A stretch of DNA of 64,000 nucleotides from Flabesymbios commensalis (taxonomy: Eukaryota > Annelida > Polychaeta > Terebellida > Flabelligeridae), in the NCBI GenBank assembly GCA_964017125.1, contig OZ024908.1, positions 59,488,021-59,552,020 on the forward strand. Reading direction: 5' to 3'. The position numbers and the translations under genes were made by a program. Positions 1 through 11,690 of this stretch are shown piece by piece. Below the pieces are notes generated by a model. That model was given only the letters and a program-made list of their open reading frames with translations. It searched no databases and was not told the origin of the DNA. Numbering within the stretch: the stretch's first letter is position 1; the number at the start of each line of letters is the position of its first letter.

Positions 1-939
1 AGGGGTACTTTTATTCATTTGAAAGTGTCAATCCCGTTCGTTGTTCCAAAAATAAAGTTGCATTGTTCCGAGTGTTTATTGTTCTGAAATATGGGTTCTT
101 TTCTCCAAAATTAAGTTCACCCAGGCCTATTAGGGGGCCACGATTCAACATGTTCAATGCTACCCACAAAAGGGAGAGGGGCTTGTGCAAGATATTTATT
201 TAACTTCCTATCTGTAGAACTTTAATTTTTTACACTGCCTCAAGCAACATATTTATTTAAGTTTGTGTGTGGAGATAAATATTTATTTCACTTTTTTGTT
301 TACAAAATTGAATCCCCAAATTTTTGAAGGTTATATATTTATTTATTTCAAATTTCTTTTAAAGTTGATATTTGTCCTTCAGATAATAATTTTTTTCACG
401 CAAAATTGGTCTGAAATATGTATTTAAAAAATACTCCAGCCCCCTCCCCCCCTGGTAATTGGATGGTGGCCACTTACTAAATATCTTAACAACATAGCTC
501 AGCAACATTTTTTTACATGCTGGGGGGGGGGCGGGATGTAAGATTACGTTTTCCCCTGAGAAATAAAGCAATAACGGAATAAAAATGATTAGGTCAATTG
601 CCGTGAATAGCGGTGAAATGGGTTACCATCTGAGAAATAATAAGCATTGAACCGATTTGAATGCAATTTATTTTGATGCTTTGCTTAAGCAGCCATTGTC
701 CCGACGGTGTTGGAAGGTATCCTGGAAGATCGGTGACATTGCGCTTTTTTTAAGGTCAAGGTCATACATAAAATAGTGTTTATTTAGTCTAATACATGAA
801 ACTGACGAAACTGGTTTCCTGTAATTGATAAACGAAACAGACGAAACGAAACTGACTTCCTGTAATCGGCGAAACTGACGAAAGTGGGTTCCTGTAATCG
901 ACGAAACTTAGCTCTATCACCTTGGGCATGGTTGACGCC

Positions 940-2625
940 CCACAACCTCTTCCACCACTATCAACATGGCTGATGCCCCTCACCCCCTCACACCACCTTC
1001 AACATGTGTGACGCCCCTCACCCCTTCCACCACATTCAACATGAGTGATGCCCCTCACCCCCTCACATCACCATCAACTTGGCTGACGCCTCTCACCCCC
1101 TCCCATAACCTTCAACATGGGTGACGCCCCTCACCCCTTCCACCACCTTCAACATGAATGATGCCCTCATCCCCTCACACCACCTTCAACATGGCTGATG
1201 CCCCTCACCCCCTCCCATCACCTTCAACATGGGTGACGCCCATCACCCCTTCCACCACCTTCAACATGAGTGATGCCCCTCACCCCCTCACACCACCATC
1301 AGCTTGGCTGACGCCCCTCAACCCCCTGCCATCACCTTGAACATTGATTATGCCCCTCAACCCCCTGCCATCACCTTGAACATTGCTGACGCTACTCAGC
1401 CCCCTGCCACCACCTTGAACATGGCTGACGCCCCTCATCCCCTCCCAACACCTTCAACATGGCTGACGCCCCTCAATCCCCTACCATCACCTTGAACATT
1501 GCTGACGCCCCTTAACCCCCTGCCATCACCTTGAACATTGCTGACGCCCCTTAATCCCCTGCCATCACCTTGAACATTGCTGACGCTACTCAGCCCCCTA
1601 CCATCACATTGAACATTGCTGATGCCCCTCAACCCCCTTCCATCACCTTGAACATGGATGACGCCCATCACCCCCTCTCACACCATCTTAAACATTGGTG
1701 ACGCCTCTCACCGCCTCCCAACACCTTCAACATGGCTGACGCCCCTCATCCCCTCCCAACACCTTGAACATGACCGACGTCCCTCGCCCCCTTCCATCAC
1801 CTTGAACATTGCTGACGCTTCTCAGCCCCCTACCATCACCTTGAACTAACTGACGCCCCTCACCCCCTCCCAACACCTTCAACATGGCTGACGCCCCTCA
1901 ACCCCCTGCCATCACCTTGAACATTGCTGACGCCCCTTAACCCCCTGCCATCACCTTGAACATGGCTGACGCCCCTCAGCCCCCTGCCATCACCTTGAAC
2001 ATTGATTATGCCCCTCAACCCCCTGCCATCACCTTGAACATTGCTGACGCTACTCAGCCCCCTGCCATCACTTTGAACATTGCTGATGCCCCTCAACCCC
2101 CTTCCATCACCTTGAACATGGATGACGCCCATCACCCCCTCTCACACCATCTTAAGCATTGGTGACGCCTCTCACCGCCTCCCAACACCTTCAACATGGC
2201 TGACGCCCCTCATCCCCTCCCAACACCTTGAACATGACTGACGTCCCTCGCCCCCTTCCATTACGTTGAACATTGCTTACGCCCCTCAGCCCCCTGCCAT
2301 CACCTTGAACATTGCTGACGCCCCTCAACCCCCTGCCACCACCTTGAATATTGCTGACGCCCCTCAGCCCCCTGCCATCACCTAAACATTGCTGACGTCC
2401 CTCAACCCCTGCCATCACCTTGAACATTGCTGACGCCCCTCAGCCCCCTGCCATCACCTTGAACATTGCCGACGCCCCTTAACCCCCTGCCATCACCTTG
2501 AACATTGCTGACGCCCTTTAACCCCCTGCCATCACCTTGAACATTGCTGACGCCCCTCAACCCCCTGCCATCACCTTGAACATTGCTGACGCCCCTCACC
2601 CCTCTGCCATCGTTTAACATGTTTG
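940..2625. repeat. Minisatellite, 39-bp unit, about 43 copies
   Basis: The unit is close to CACCTTGAACATTGCTGACG followed by CCCCTCAACCCCCTGCCAT. Single copies differ by substitutions and a few small length changes. Because 39 is divisible by three, several frames stay open on both strands; these are not taken as genes. Array edges are approximate. Confidence 0.95.
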
Positions 2626-2639
2626 ATTTCACACATCAA

Positions 2640-3400
2640 CCCCTTCACTGAACTTGCACATGACATTTTCAATGCTTTGTTAAGTTAGACTTTTACTTTG
2701 CAGCAGTCATTTTAATAGTCAGAATGATTTTCAATATCGTCAAATCCCGTGATTCCAGCCTGGGAGAAAACTTGAGAAAACCCCACACCCCAGAGGCTTG
2801 AACAAGCAGGAAGCCCAGGTAAACCCCCGTGGTAACCCCAAGGCTGCCCCGCGGTAGGGTGGGTCGGGAAATACACTGACTGCTGCATAAAACAGCGTGG
2901 GGCTACATTTCACATTTAATCACACAATATGCTGCATATATCCGGGCTACACTCCAGTATTTGGCTGTCCAAGTGAACACGAGACATCAAAGAAATGTTA
3001 ATTTGTCTAATGTTGAACCACAACATTAAACCAGCAATGGATCAAGTTAGGTATAAAATGGTATAAAATGCTGATATATCTGCAAACACACTTATAACCC
3101 CCTCGAACTACAACCCCCTCGACCTACAACCCCTTTGACACACAACCCCCTCGATCCATAACCCCCTCGACCCTCGAAGTGAAAATAATGTTGTGTGTTT
3201 ACCGGTGTAACAGTTTCAGATTACACCTCCCCTGTTCAGGTTACCCCCCCCCCCCCTCGGGGTAATCTGAAACTAGTTCCAAGTTACCCGCTCTAGTCTA
3301 GTTTCGAATTAACCCCCTCAATTTTACCAGTTTGCATTCAATGATAAAAAATCTGGAATTTTTTAATGAAATTTTAATCTCCATAATCATAACCCTTTGA
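2640..3400. other. Non-coding stretch of copy A, matched at 17085-17800
   Basis: Contains a GC-rich segment (CCAGCCTGGGAGAAAACTTG) and, near 3205-3290, complementary stretches around CAGTTTCAGATTAC and GTAATCTGAAACTAG separated by C-rich sequence. Its counterpart in copy B is equally non-coding. I see no gene. Confidence 0.6.
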
Positions 3401-3408
3401 TTTTTAGA

Positions 3409-3765
3409 GCATCCATCCATCCATCCATCCATCCATCCATCCATCCATCCATCCATCCATCCATCCATCTATCCATCCATCCATCCATCCATTCATCCAT
3501 CTATCCATCCATCCATCTATCCAACCATTTTTCCGTCCATCCATCCATCCATCCATTCATTCATTTATTCATTCATTCATTCATTCATTCATTCATTCAT
3601 TCATTCATTCATTCATTCAATCATTTATCCATCCATCCCCATAATTATCCATCCATCCATTCTCATATCCATCAATTCATCTCCATATCCATCCATCCAT
3701 CCATCCATCCATCCATCCATCCATCCATCCATCCATCCATCCATCCATCCATCCATCCATTCTCA
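3409..3765. repeat. ATCC and ATTC microsatellites
   Basis: Runs of ATCC (about 3409-3535 and 3680-3765) flank a run of ATTC (about 3556-3620). The open frame of Ile-His-Pro-Ser repeats over it is an artefact of the four-base repeat. A shorter ATCC run lies at 18056-18126 in copy B. Confidence 0.95.
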
Positions 3766-3970
3766 TATCCATCAATTCATCCCCATATCCATCCATCCGT
3801 CGCAATTCCCGACTTGTAGTGGATGAATATGATTTGATGTGGGTGAAAAGGAAAATAAAATTGCTATGTATTGGTAAACCAGGCTCATGGAAATTTTCAT
3901 TCCAAAACCCTTGGTTGTAGGAAAATTAAGTCTATTTTCAGGAATGTAAAATTATGTTGTTTTTTTTTAT

Positions 3971-4091
3971 CATATTTTGTGAAATTGATTGTGTTTGCAT
4001 TTTACAATTATGAAAATATATTTCCCTACTTAGGGAAATATATTTTCACAATTGTTAAATGCAAACGCAATCCATTTCACAAAATATGATA
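3971..4091. repeat. Long palindrome (MITE-like), complete in copy A
   Basis: Arms of about 58 bases (ATCATATTTTGTGAAATTGA... and its reverse complement) meet at CCCTACTTAGGG. In copy B (18170-18283) the outer part of the left arm is gone and a few bases are added in the centre, while the right arm is whole. Confidence 0.85.
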
Positions 4092-4259
4092 AAGAGAGAC
4101 AGGCTTCATTATTGCCAAACATATGTTACTTTCCACAAATTATCTGACTGTAATTATGCAAATATTGTTCGCATTGGAATTATCTTATATGATTTGCATC
4201 TACATTATATTTTAGTATCATAGATACTACTATTATGAGCAAACATAAATGAGATTTTT

Positions 4260-4600
4260 TTTAACCCTTACACCGAAAAGTACACAAAATATGTGCTTAA
4301 ACATCCTGATTTTCAAATGTTTGATCACAAATTAACCCTTTCAAGCCTGATTTTACATTGCCATCTTCATCCACTACAAGCCGCGAATTGCTGTCGCAAT
4401 TCTCGACTTGTAGTGGATGAATATAATTTGATGTGGGTGAAAAAGTAAAGAAAATTGCCATGTATTGGTAAGCCAGTTTCATGTAAATTTTCTGTCTTAA
4501 ACCTTTGGTTGTAGGGTGATTAAGTCTGTATTTATGGATGTAAAATGATGCTTTTATGCATCGTGAGGGCTTAAATGGTTTTAAACGAATATGATTAATA
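4260..4600. repeat. MITE with CACTACAAG hairpin, copy A
   Basis: Contains the inverted pair ATCCACTACAAG / CTTGTAGTGGAT around CGCGAATTGCTGTCGCAATT at about 4368-4419, in the same setting as the complete element at 44700-44952. A half hairpin is seen at 3798-3830 and another copy at 18560-18960. Confidence 0.7.
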
Positions 4601-5323
4601 TGTCACCCACTTAAAGTTATGGGGCGCTGAACCCAGACACAACTTCAAGTACGTGACAATTTATATTGTTGATTCAGCGATTTAAGGGTCGTCTTGCTGA
4701 TACATTGAGACAAAGTAAACCCAATACATTTTTTTTATGCATATACTTATTTATGTGTGAAAGGTACATGTGACACATATCCAGGTCAGCGACCTGCCTA
4801 TGACTATCTGTCATCAGATCTCTGATCTGTCTCTGATCTGTCATATTATAAATGTAGTGAACATGACTTGCAAAAAACATTCGACCATACCTGACTTGCC
4901 CATGCAAATAGCAGTAGCTGATTACTTACAAACAGCAGTAACCGATTAGTTTTAAAGTAATTAGTTACTGTAATTTGTCTCTGCGTGGAATATTGCGGGC
5001 ATATGATTGTCAGGTCAGCAACCTGGGCAGATTAAACGTATCCAATTGAAAAGATATATGCCTATGATATCATACAATGCCTACACATTGTAAGAAATAA
5101 TTGCATGGATACCTACGTACATTATATTAAACAATTTTTTTAAGCTATTTTAGAGATAAACCGATAAAAGATCATACGGGTGAATGGCCGGGTAGCCCTT
5201 ATTTTCATCCCAATTAAGACCTTACTATAATAATTTGACTCAATTTACCTTATAAACTAGCAATATTAGGATAACTCTTGATGAGTTATGTTGTGTTCCA
5301 ATCAGAAGACAGTAGTGGGTGGC

Positions 5324-5445
5324 ACCCAAGTCAACACAAAACATTTCTATAACATTCATACAACGTCGGCCCAACGTCTTCGACATTGGTTGAACATTGG
5401 TTCAACATTGTAGAAATGTTATACAAATGTTTTGTGTTTACTGGG
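5324..5445. repeat. Palindromic MITE, CCCAGTAAACACAAAAC family, copy A
   Basis: Ends CCCAAGTCAACACAAAACAT and ATGTTTTGTGTTTACTGGG are inverted repeats, with ATAACATT...AATGTTAT and CAACGTCGGCCCAACGTC inside. The same element sits at 20311-20432 in copy B, so it was present before the duplication. Confidence 0.8.
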
Positions 5446-5589
5446 ACGCCTCGGCTTCTTCTCTGTGCTGCATTGCTTATGCTTAAACGCCGACAAAATA
5501 AATACCATCATACAAATAGTTGTGGAATTAGAAATAAATTTGGACCCATTATCGGTAACCTGCGGAGTTGCCTCGATTATGACACATGA

Positions 5590-5675
5590 TCACGCTAAGG
5601 ATTTGTGCGCCTCTGAGCTCGCTCCGCTGAGGATATAGGCGCTATATAAGTTTTATTGATTGATCGATTGATTGC
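5590..5675 (+). mobile_element. SINE-type 3' tail fragment, copy A
   Basis: The stretch with GAGGATATAGGCGCTATATA followed by TTTTATTGATTGATTG-like sequence resembles 3' tails of invertebrate SINEs. The same is found at 20585-20660 in copy B and, reversed, at 18585-18745. No tRNA-like head is visible here. Confidence 0.5.
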
Positions 5676-6345
5676 GTGTGTGGACGTTAGGGCCTAAATG
5701 TTTGGTATGCCACTTCTTCTATAATAATTTTAGGTGATGTCAAAAGACAATTTAAAGCAGCTATGTTTTCGTGAGTACGAATGTCTGGCTGATGGACGTC
5801 AATGTTCTATACAGTGGCAGTATGATTAGCGAAACGGGACCATACAGCTGTTTAAATCTGTTATAATATAGCAAGTACGTCTGAACACATTGGCCTTATT
5901 AGTGTGCATCATGTATAATATATATTTATACGTACATCATACGTACATTAGGATAGATCTTATGCCAACACAATAATATTTATAGGTTAACAAATAATTA
6001 TAAAGATTAAAGTGTCACTATCACAAATGCATCGCTCTTGTCGCCCCTGAGTGTGATGTATGAGCAAATCAAATATAATAATTAAACATTCTATGTTTCG
6101 TATAAATAATGCTGTGCACTGCACATTTTGATGGCATCGATGTTAAACACTATTTATCGTACAAAAAACAGACACATAAAATGGGGAAAATTTGTTTATT
6201 AAAAATAAACATCAAATTAAACGACTACAAATAAAAAGGGCTTCACTTCAAATCTTGTTAATGTAAACGTGGTTGTAACAGAGTGAAGCCCTAAGACCAA
6301 AAAAGGTATAAATTTACTTGACAGTCAGTTAACAGGATTAACCAG

Positions 6346-6505
6346 TGAATATTTATACATGTCTCTAATTGATCTAATCTACTATGAATATTTATACATG
6401 TCTCAAATTGATCAAATCTACTAGGACTATTTATACATGTCTCTGATTGATCTAATCTACTATGAATATTTATACATGTCTCTGATTGATCTAATCTACT
6501 ATTTA
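6346..6505. repeat. Tandem repeat, 39-bp unit, four copies
   Basis: Unit GAATATTTATACATGTCTCT followed by AATTGATCTAATCTACTAT, with small changes between copies. It is unrelated in sequence to the 39-bp minisatellites elsewhere in the window. Confidence 0.9.
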
Positions 6506-7420
6506 TATGTGAACTTTGCCTCTTGTATCATTACAAACAAATTAGATAATATCAACCAAACTATCAATAACAATCTAGTAATTGTTCACACAAAACCAAA
6601 CCTATCAATAACAATCTACTAATTGTTCACATTAATATATTAATGAACATTGACTCTTGTATCATTACATATAAATTACATAATATTGACAAAATCTATC
6701 AATAACATTATTAAACAAGATTATCTGTTGTTGAGGAGGGTATGAAAACGGCACACAGACACAAAGTGTCTGACCCCCACAACACAAACTTACGAATGCA
6801 TCGTAAGAGCACATATAAATTCCAACCTCTCACTGTCTAATCCACCATTACTTGCGGCATCAGAAACAACACTAATTCTAAATAGTGAAGTGCTATATAG
6901 TCTGAAATTTAGTTTTTAAATTGAAATTGGGATGTCTACAGAAGCGAAACTTGAAATTTACATGTAATGAATAGATAACCAAATAATTAAAATTTCCAAA
7001 TGTAGATAATAAGGGACACATTATCATAACATCTGTTGTATTTATAATTCCTGAAGCAAGTCTGAGTAGTGTTTTGACTGGCTGAATTTATATGTCAGTG
7101 GAATTTTATTTTCTGTAAGTGTAAAATCTGACCACAGAAGTATACAGACCTCATTTTGAGCTGACCTAGGTATTGCAGACACACTTTGAAAACATAAGAA
7201 GACCACAAAACATAGATTTAGAAGGATTTGAAGCAAATTAGGAACATGAGGAAATGGTCTACATCTTGAGTATTGCTGTATTCACTAAAAAAGTTGTTTA
7301 CATATACATTCAAAAGCAAGATCTAAAGAATTCTAAAAAACTATAAAAAAAAAAAATAATAATAATAATTTCTTACTCACGCAGTTATTGACGAAAAAGC
7401 AAAATTTTAGCTTTTTCTTC

Positions 7421-7453
7421 TCTTCTACGAGAGAAGAAAAAGGTCATAAATCA
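7421..7453. repeat. Perfect short hairpin
   Basis: CTTTTTCTTCTCT and its exact reverse complement AGAGAAGAAAAAG flank a six-base loop. Confidence 0.85.
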
Positions 7454-7466
7454 TTCACATTCAAAG

Positions 7467-8200
7467 TAATTCCACCTGTAAGAATGAGCTTGTGGATATT
7501 GTATCAAAAACCGACTGGCCGAAATCGGGTTGGCAAATCACCCCCCATCATGTTTTCCATTGTTAGAACAGCTGGCGCAAGTCCTGCCGAACTAACAAAT
7601 GGAAAATCATATGTTTGGTTCTTCACAAAGTTTATTGCATCTGGCGCAAGTCCGGATGCATCCTGCCCATCCTTGCTAGCACTGATTTCAGCAGCTGGCG
7701 CAAATCCTGATGCTAGATTAAACTAATTCCACCTGTAAGAATGAGCTTGTGGATATTGTATCAAAAACCGACTGGCCGAAATCGGGTTGGCAAATCACTC
7801 CCCATCATGTTTTCTATTGCTAGAAATGAAATGAAATGAATCGGGCTTTAGGCCACCTTTGTGCACATATAGGCTAAACTGGGCCAGGAGAACCTCCTGA
7901 GGATGGTGAGATGATTGAGATGACACTGTCCTCCAGACACAGGATTCGAAATTCGAGCCCTGGCGGTCTCAAAAACCAACTGGCCCAAATCCAATTGGCA
8001 AATCACTCCCCATCATGTTTGCTATAGTTAGAACGGCTGGCGCAAGTCCTGCCGAACTAACAAATGAATAATCATATGTTTGGTTCTTCATGAAGTTTAT
8101 TGCATCTGGCGCAAGTCCGGATGCATCCTGTCTATCATTACTAGCACTGATTTCAGCAGCTGGCGCAAGTCCTGATGCTAGATTAATCAAGCTAGACATA
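7467..8200. repeat. 258-bp direct repeat, two and a half copies, open on both strands
   Basis: A unit from AATTCCACCTGTAAGAATGA to CTGATGCTAGATTAA occurs at 7467-7725, is repeated in part at 7726-7825, and again in part at 7969-8195 after a SINE piece. Each full unit holds three copies of CTGGCGCAAGTCC or a close variant. On the minus strand it reads ASGLAPDA, SAGLAPA and LASGLAPAAE; on the plus strand AGASPAE, SGASPDA and AGANPDA. No start, splice or homology supports a gene; which strand, if any, is coding cannot be told. Confidence 0.7.
7826..7968 (-). mobile_element. 5'-truncated SINE, minus strand
   Basis: This is the reverse complement of the second tRNA-like part and body of the SINE at 25031-25334, starting ATGAAATGAATCGGGCTTTA. 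It lies at the junction between two partial 258-bp repeats. Confidence 0.85.
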
Positions 8201-8499
8201 GAGCATCATGTAGTTGGCGTATAAGGCATGCAAAAATTACTGCGGCCTGTAACAACTTGCCAAGTCTTGTTGTAACTGACCTTGTATTTATTGACTTTTT
8301 CATTTATTTTTTTATTCAAGATTAATAATATGTTCTTGCAGTAGTTTAATTGAATAATTATATTGCTTTTACCTTACACTCCTACACTTGGATACTCTTC
8401 CGAATTATTTTGATTTACAAATTATTTATTATATATATATATATATATAAGTAAGAATGATGAAAGATTTAATTCTTGTGGCCATTTATTATTATTTAA

Positions 8500-9900
8500 T
8501 TTCAAAGCAGCTGGATCACTAAGCTTTACAAAACAAACAACAAAGAAGAAAACTTAGAAAGAAAAAGGTGACCCAAAACATAATTTCGTAGGATCCACTT
8601 GAAACCTAAGGTCACTTTGGCAAAGCCAGAAAATGGCCTACAGGAAAACAAGCCCCTGGGATTATTCCAGAGTCATCACAAATTGGCATAATTGCATTAA
8701 TTATATAAAATGAAATCAAGAGATTATCAACTATATCTCTTCTCATTAATTTAAATTATTACTAATGAGAACGTTAAATCTTAACTTCCTAACATGAATT
8801 ATTTTTAAATATCTTTATGACACTAATATTGTATATTTTAATTTGAGATTAAGAGTAGCTGGTATGTATGCTTCATTGACCAAAAGTAACAAAAAAAAGA
8901 AAACTCCAATCAAAGAGGAAAGGTGCCAAAAAACATAGTTTTGACAAAGACCTATCTGAAACCGAAAGCTGTAATGGCGAGGCCAGAAAATAGCCCACAG
9001 GAAACAAATCCTGACAGGAATCAGTGGGTCAACCACAAATTGGCATCAGCCAATGTGATTATCGCCTCCAGAGTTTATCAATTCTTGCTAAATCAAATCC
9101 TAGAAACAACAATTGCTCCTCTTCTTTATTTATATTATTTGTAATTTTTTGCCCTACAAATCACACGATAAAATGTACCCAAAAAATTTAAGTAACAAAG
9201 ATGAAACTCCCAAAAATGAGGAAAAAGGCCAAAAACATATGTTCCTGACAACAAGACCTATCTGAAACCCCATAAGGCCGCAGTGGCAATGCCAAAGAAT
9301 GGCCCACAGGAAAAACAGTTCCTGAAAGGAATCAGTGAGTCAACCACAAATTGGCATAAATGCATAAAAGCAGCCAAAGTGGTTATCGCCTCCAGAGTTA
9401 ATCGATCTTTGTTAAACAAATTCTCTGAGACAATTATCATTGATTTATAAAATTAATATTGTCTATTGCATTAAAGTGAGCGCCATCACAAATGTTTACT
9501 CAGCGAATCACAACAAGAATCAATCTTCTTAACAAGATAATTTATAAAGTTGACCGAGCAAATCACACGATAAAATGTACCCAAAAAAATTTAAGTAACA
9601 AAGATGAAACTCCCAACCATGAGGGAAAAGGCCAAAAACATATGTTCCTGACAACAAGACCTATCTGAAACCCCATAAGGCCGCAGTGGCAATGCCAGAG
9701 AATGGCCCACAGGAAAAACAGTTCCTGAAAGGAATCAGTGAGTCAACCACAAACTAGCATAAATGCATAAAAGCAGCCAAAGTGGTTATCGCCTCAAGAG
9801 TTAATCAATCTTTTTTAAACAAATTCTCTGCCGCAATTATCGTTGATTTATAAAATTAATATTGTCTATTGCATTAAAATGAACGCCATCTCAAATGTTT
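8500..9900. repeat. Diverged tandem array, about 400-bp unit, four copies
   Basis: The two best copies begin at 9156 and 9559 (AAATCACACGATAAAATGTA), 403 bases apart and close to identical over about 300 bases. Older copies lie at about 8820-9150 and 8530-8750, and a partial one at 10420-10520. Shared marks are ACCTATCTGAAACC, GCCCACAGGAAA and GTTATCGCCTC. No coding function is seen. Confidence 0.8.
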
Positions 9901-10729
9901 ACTCAGGGAATCACAACAAGTTAACATAGTACTTTTTCACCTGAATGAAACCAAAATTTTTATGTGACAAAAATGAAACATTTTCGATCCCCCTTGACAT
10001 ATTAAAAGTTATCCAAATTTGGATGCAAAAATGCAAATGATTATTTCGTTATGTCATTCCGCAAATGTTTGATAAATGAGGAACCGACCAGTGTTACTCT
10101 GCAGTTATAAGAGTTCTTGTTTTATGCTCAATTTGTTAAATTTGATAATTTAATAACAACGGAAATTTACGATTGAAACGAAGAATGAGTGAACGATAAT
10201 GTAAGGTTTTGAGACTGACTAGACCACATGAAAAGCCAACAATGTCAATGTGACAAAGATAAGGGTCATAATCCAAATAACTAGTCAGACAGATTCAATA
10301 ATAACCACGCAAAGCTATTATCAAATATATACACAAACTATTAAAAATATTTGTAACATAAATTTCCTTATAGAATCATATAGTCATATAAAAATAAAGT
10401 ATAGACAGCTAAAAAATTTAAATGTGCAATTGGTTATCGCCTCAATAAGTTCATCGATTCTTGTTATTTTAAATCAAATTTTAGAAACAACTATCACCAT
10501 TCACATTCACAATTAAATCAAAATCATATGGTCATTGTGCTTTTAACTTAATTTAAAGTTAACACTAGCGCTTAAATTTCTAAGATTGTATATTTTTTAG
10601 TCTACATTTTATTAAAATCATGAAAGAACAGTCCAAGCCAAATTCAATCCAGATGAATTTTGTATTATGAATTTTTCACTCCAAAAATATGTCACTGTCA
10701 GTGACTGGAAGTGCTGCCGACTACTACAC

Positions 10730-11100
10730 TAATAATGACGATGCAACCAGTCTAATGGTAGACTAGTCTACATCGTATATTTAAATTTTTTTTTTTTTTT
10801 TTTTTATCCCATGAAAATGAGATAAGGCTGCGCAAAATTTTTGATTTCATGAAATGAAACAAAAAGCGATTAGACTAGGCCTATATACGTTTTTGTAGAC
10901 AGCTACAATTTTTTAATGTGCAATGTCTATAATTAGACTATTAGACTTAAAATTAATTAGACCAAAGTCTACTGTCTAGTCCTAGCCCTGGCCTACTGCG
11001 GCTAGGCCAGGAGCCTATGGCAATAATAGAGTATAGTCTATAGAGTATACTAACAGTTAAGAGTAACAGTTAGAGCCGAGTCTAGACTATATCTAGACTC
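10730..11100. other. Stretch dense in TAGAC/GTCTA motifs
   Basis: TAGAC or its complement GTCTA recurs about a dozen times in 370 bases, often as self-complementary TAGACTAGTCTA or GTCTAGAC. No period and no gene is seen. Confidence 0.5.
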
Positions 11101-11567
11101 CAGTAACTTTGACATTTAATTAACAGCGCGTACGGATAATACTATTATTAATAGTTCACAAAAACACGAATTCAACGTGAGCGATAATATAAAGAATTTT
11201 TGAAGTAGACCATGTGACTGGACCGATGTCGGCAATGATCAATCGAAGTCAATCTAAAAAACCACTGACACATGGTTGAACATATTAAAAAACAATGCGA
11301 AACTATATCTAACATATAAAAGAACTATTGAAACGTATTTGGAATACAAGATTTTCTTTATAGACATAGAATCTGCTATATAAATTTATATTTCTTTCGG
11401 ATTAATTTTCGGCTTGGACCACCCTCAAGATTTCATTGCTAAAAGAGACTGTTACAAACAAATCGAGATCCGAACAAACCACGAATTACATAGCTTGGGA
11501 TTCGCCTAAGATTAATAATCTATTTTGTGCCCGATAAAAAGAGCTTTCATTTTACGAAAACTCTGTA

Positions 11568-11690
11568 TATATTTAGTGTATCTAGGTGGAGGTCAATGGA
11601 CCAAACTCACTGTTAACCTGTAATCACCACATACTGGAACAGAAACATCTGATTTCCAAATGAGAGTAATAGGTGTCTCCCATTCAGACT
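11568..11690. repeat. Segmental duplication, tail of copy A
   Basis: About 120 bp (TATCTAGGTGGAGGTCAA and onward to the CATTCAGACT stretch) that recur at 21130-21250 at the end of copy B. It therefore marks the point where copy A resumes after the 5.4-kb interruption. Confidence 0.8.

Larger units (their letters stand above)
1..6155. repeat. Segmental duplication, copy A (main part)
   Basis: This whole stretch has a closely similar counterpart in the same order and orientation at 11765-21127: leader, 39-bp minisatellite, a moderately GC-rich block, ATCC microsatellite, palindrome, MITEs and tail. Relative to copy B it lacks about 720 bp after the first 30 bases and the 604-bp insertion at 19402. 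Its homology stops at about 6155 and resumes at 11568. No gene is supported within it. Confidence 0.85.
6156..11567. other. 5.4-kb repeat-rich block interrupting duplication copy A
   Basis: Comparison with copy B places a clean insertion between AACACTAT and ATAT...AGTGTATC. The ends (TTATCGTAC... and ...TTACGAAAACTCTG) show only weak inverted similarity, and a TAT may be duplicated. Inside are a 39-bp tandem repeat, a hairpin, two and a half copies of a 258-bp unit with a SINE piece, and a diverged array of about 400-bp units. No transposase or host gene was recognised. Confidence 0.65.

Noticed and set aside
940-2632. Long open frames of repeated peptides on both strands as genes
   Set aside because: They follow from a 39-bp tandem unit without splice signals, start context or homology, and each frame is closed by stops every few units.
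3397-3819. 140-residue frame of IHPS repeats
   Set aside because: It is the ATCC/ATTC microsatellite read in one frame.
5386-5638. Frames at 5386-5638 and 20372-20624, similar in both copies, as a duplicated gene
   Set aside because: Both start inside a palindromic MITE and end in a SINE-type tail; similarity is due to the segmental duplication.
7042-7236. Minus-strand frame that looks like a signal peptide (LNLCFVVFLCFQSVSA)
   Set aside because: There is no ATG in the frame and no splice or downstream support, so a secreted protein cannot be claimed.
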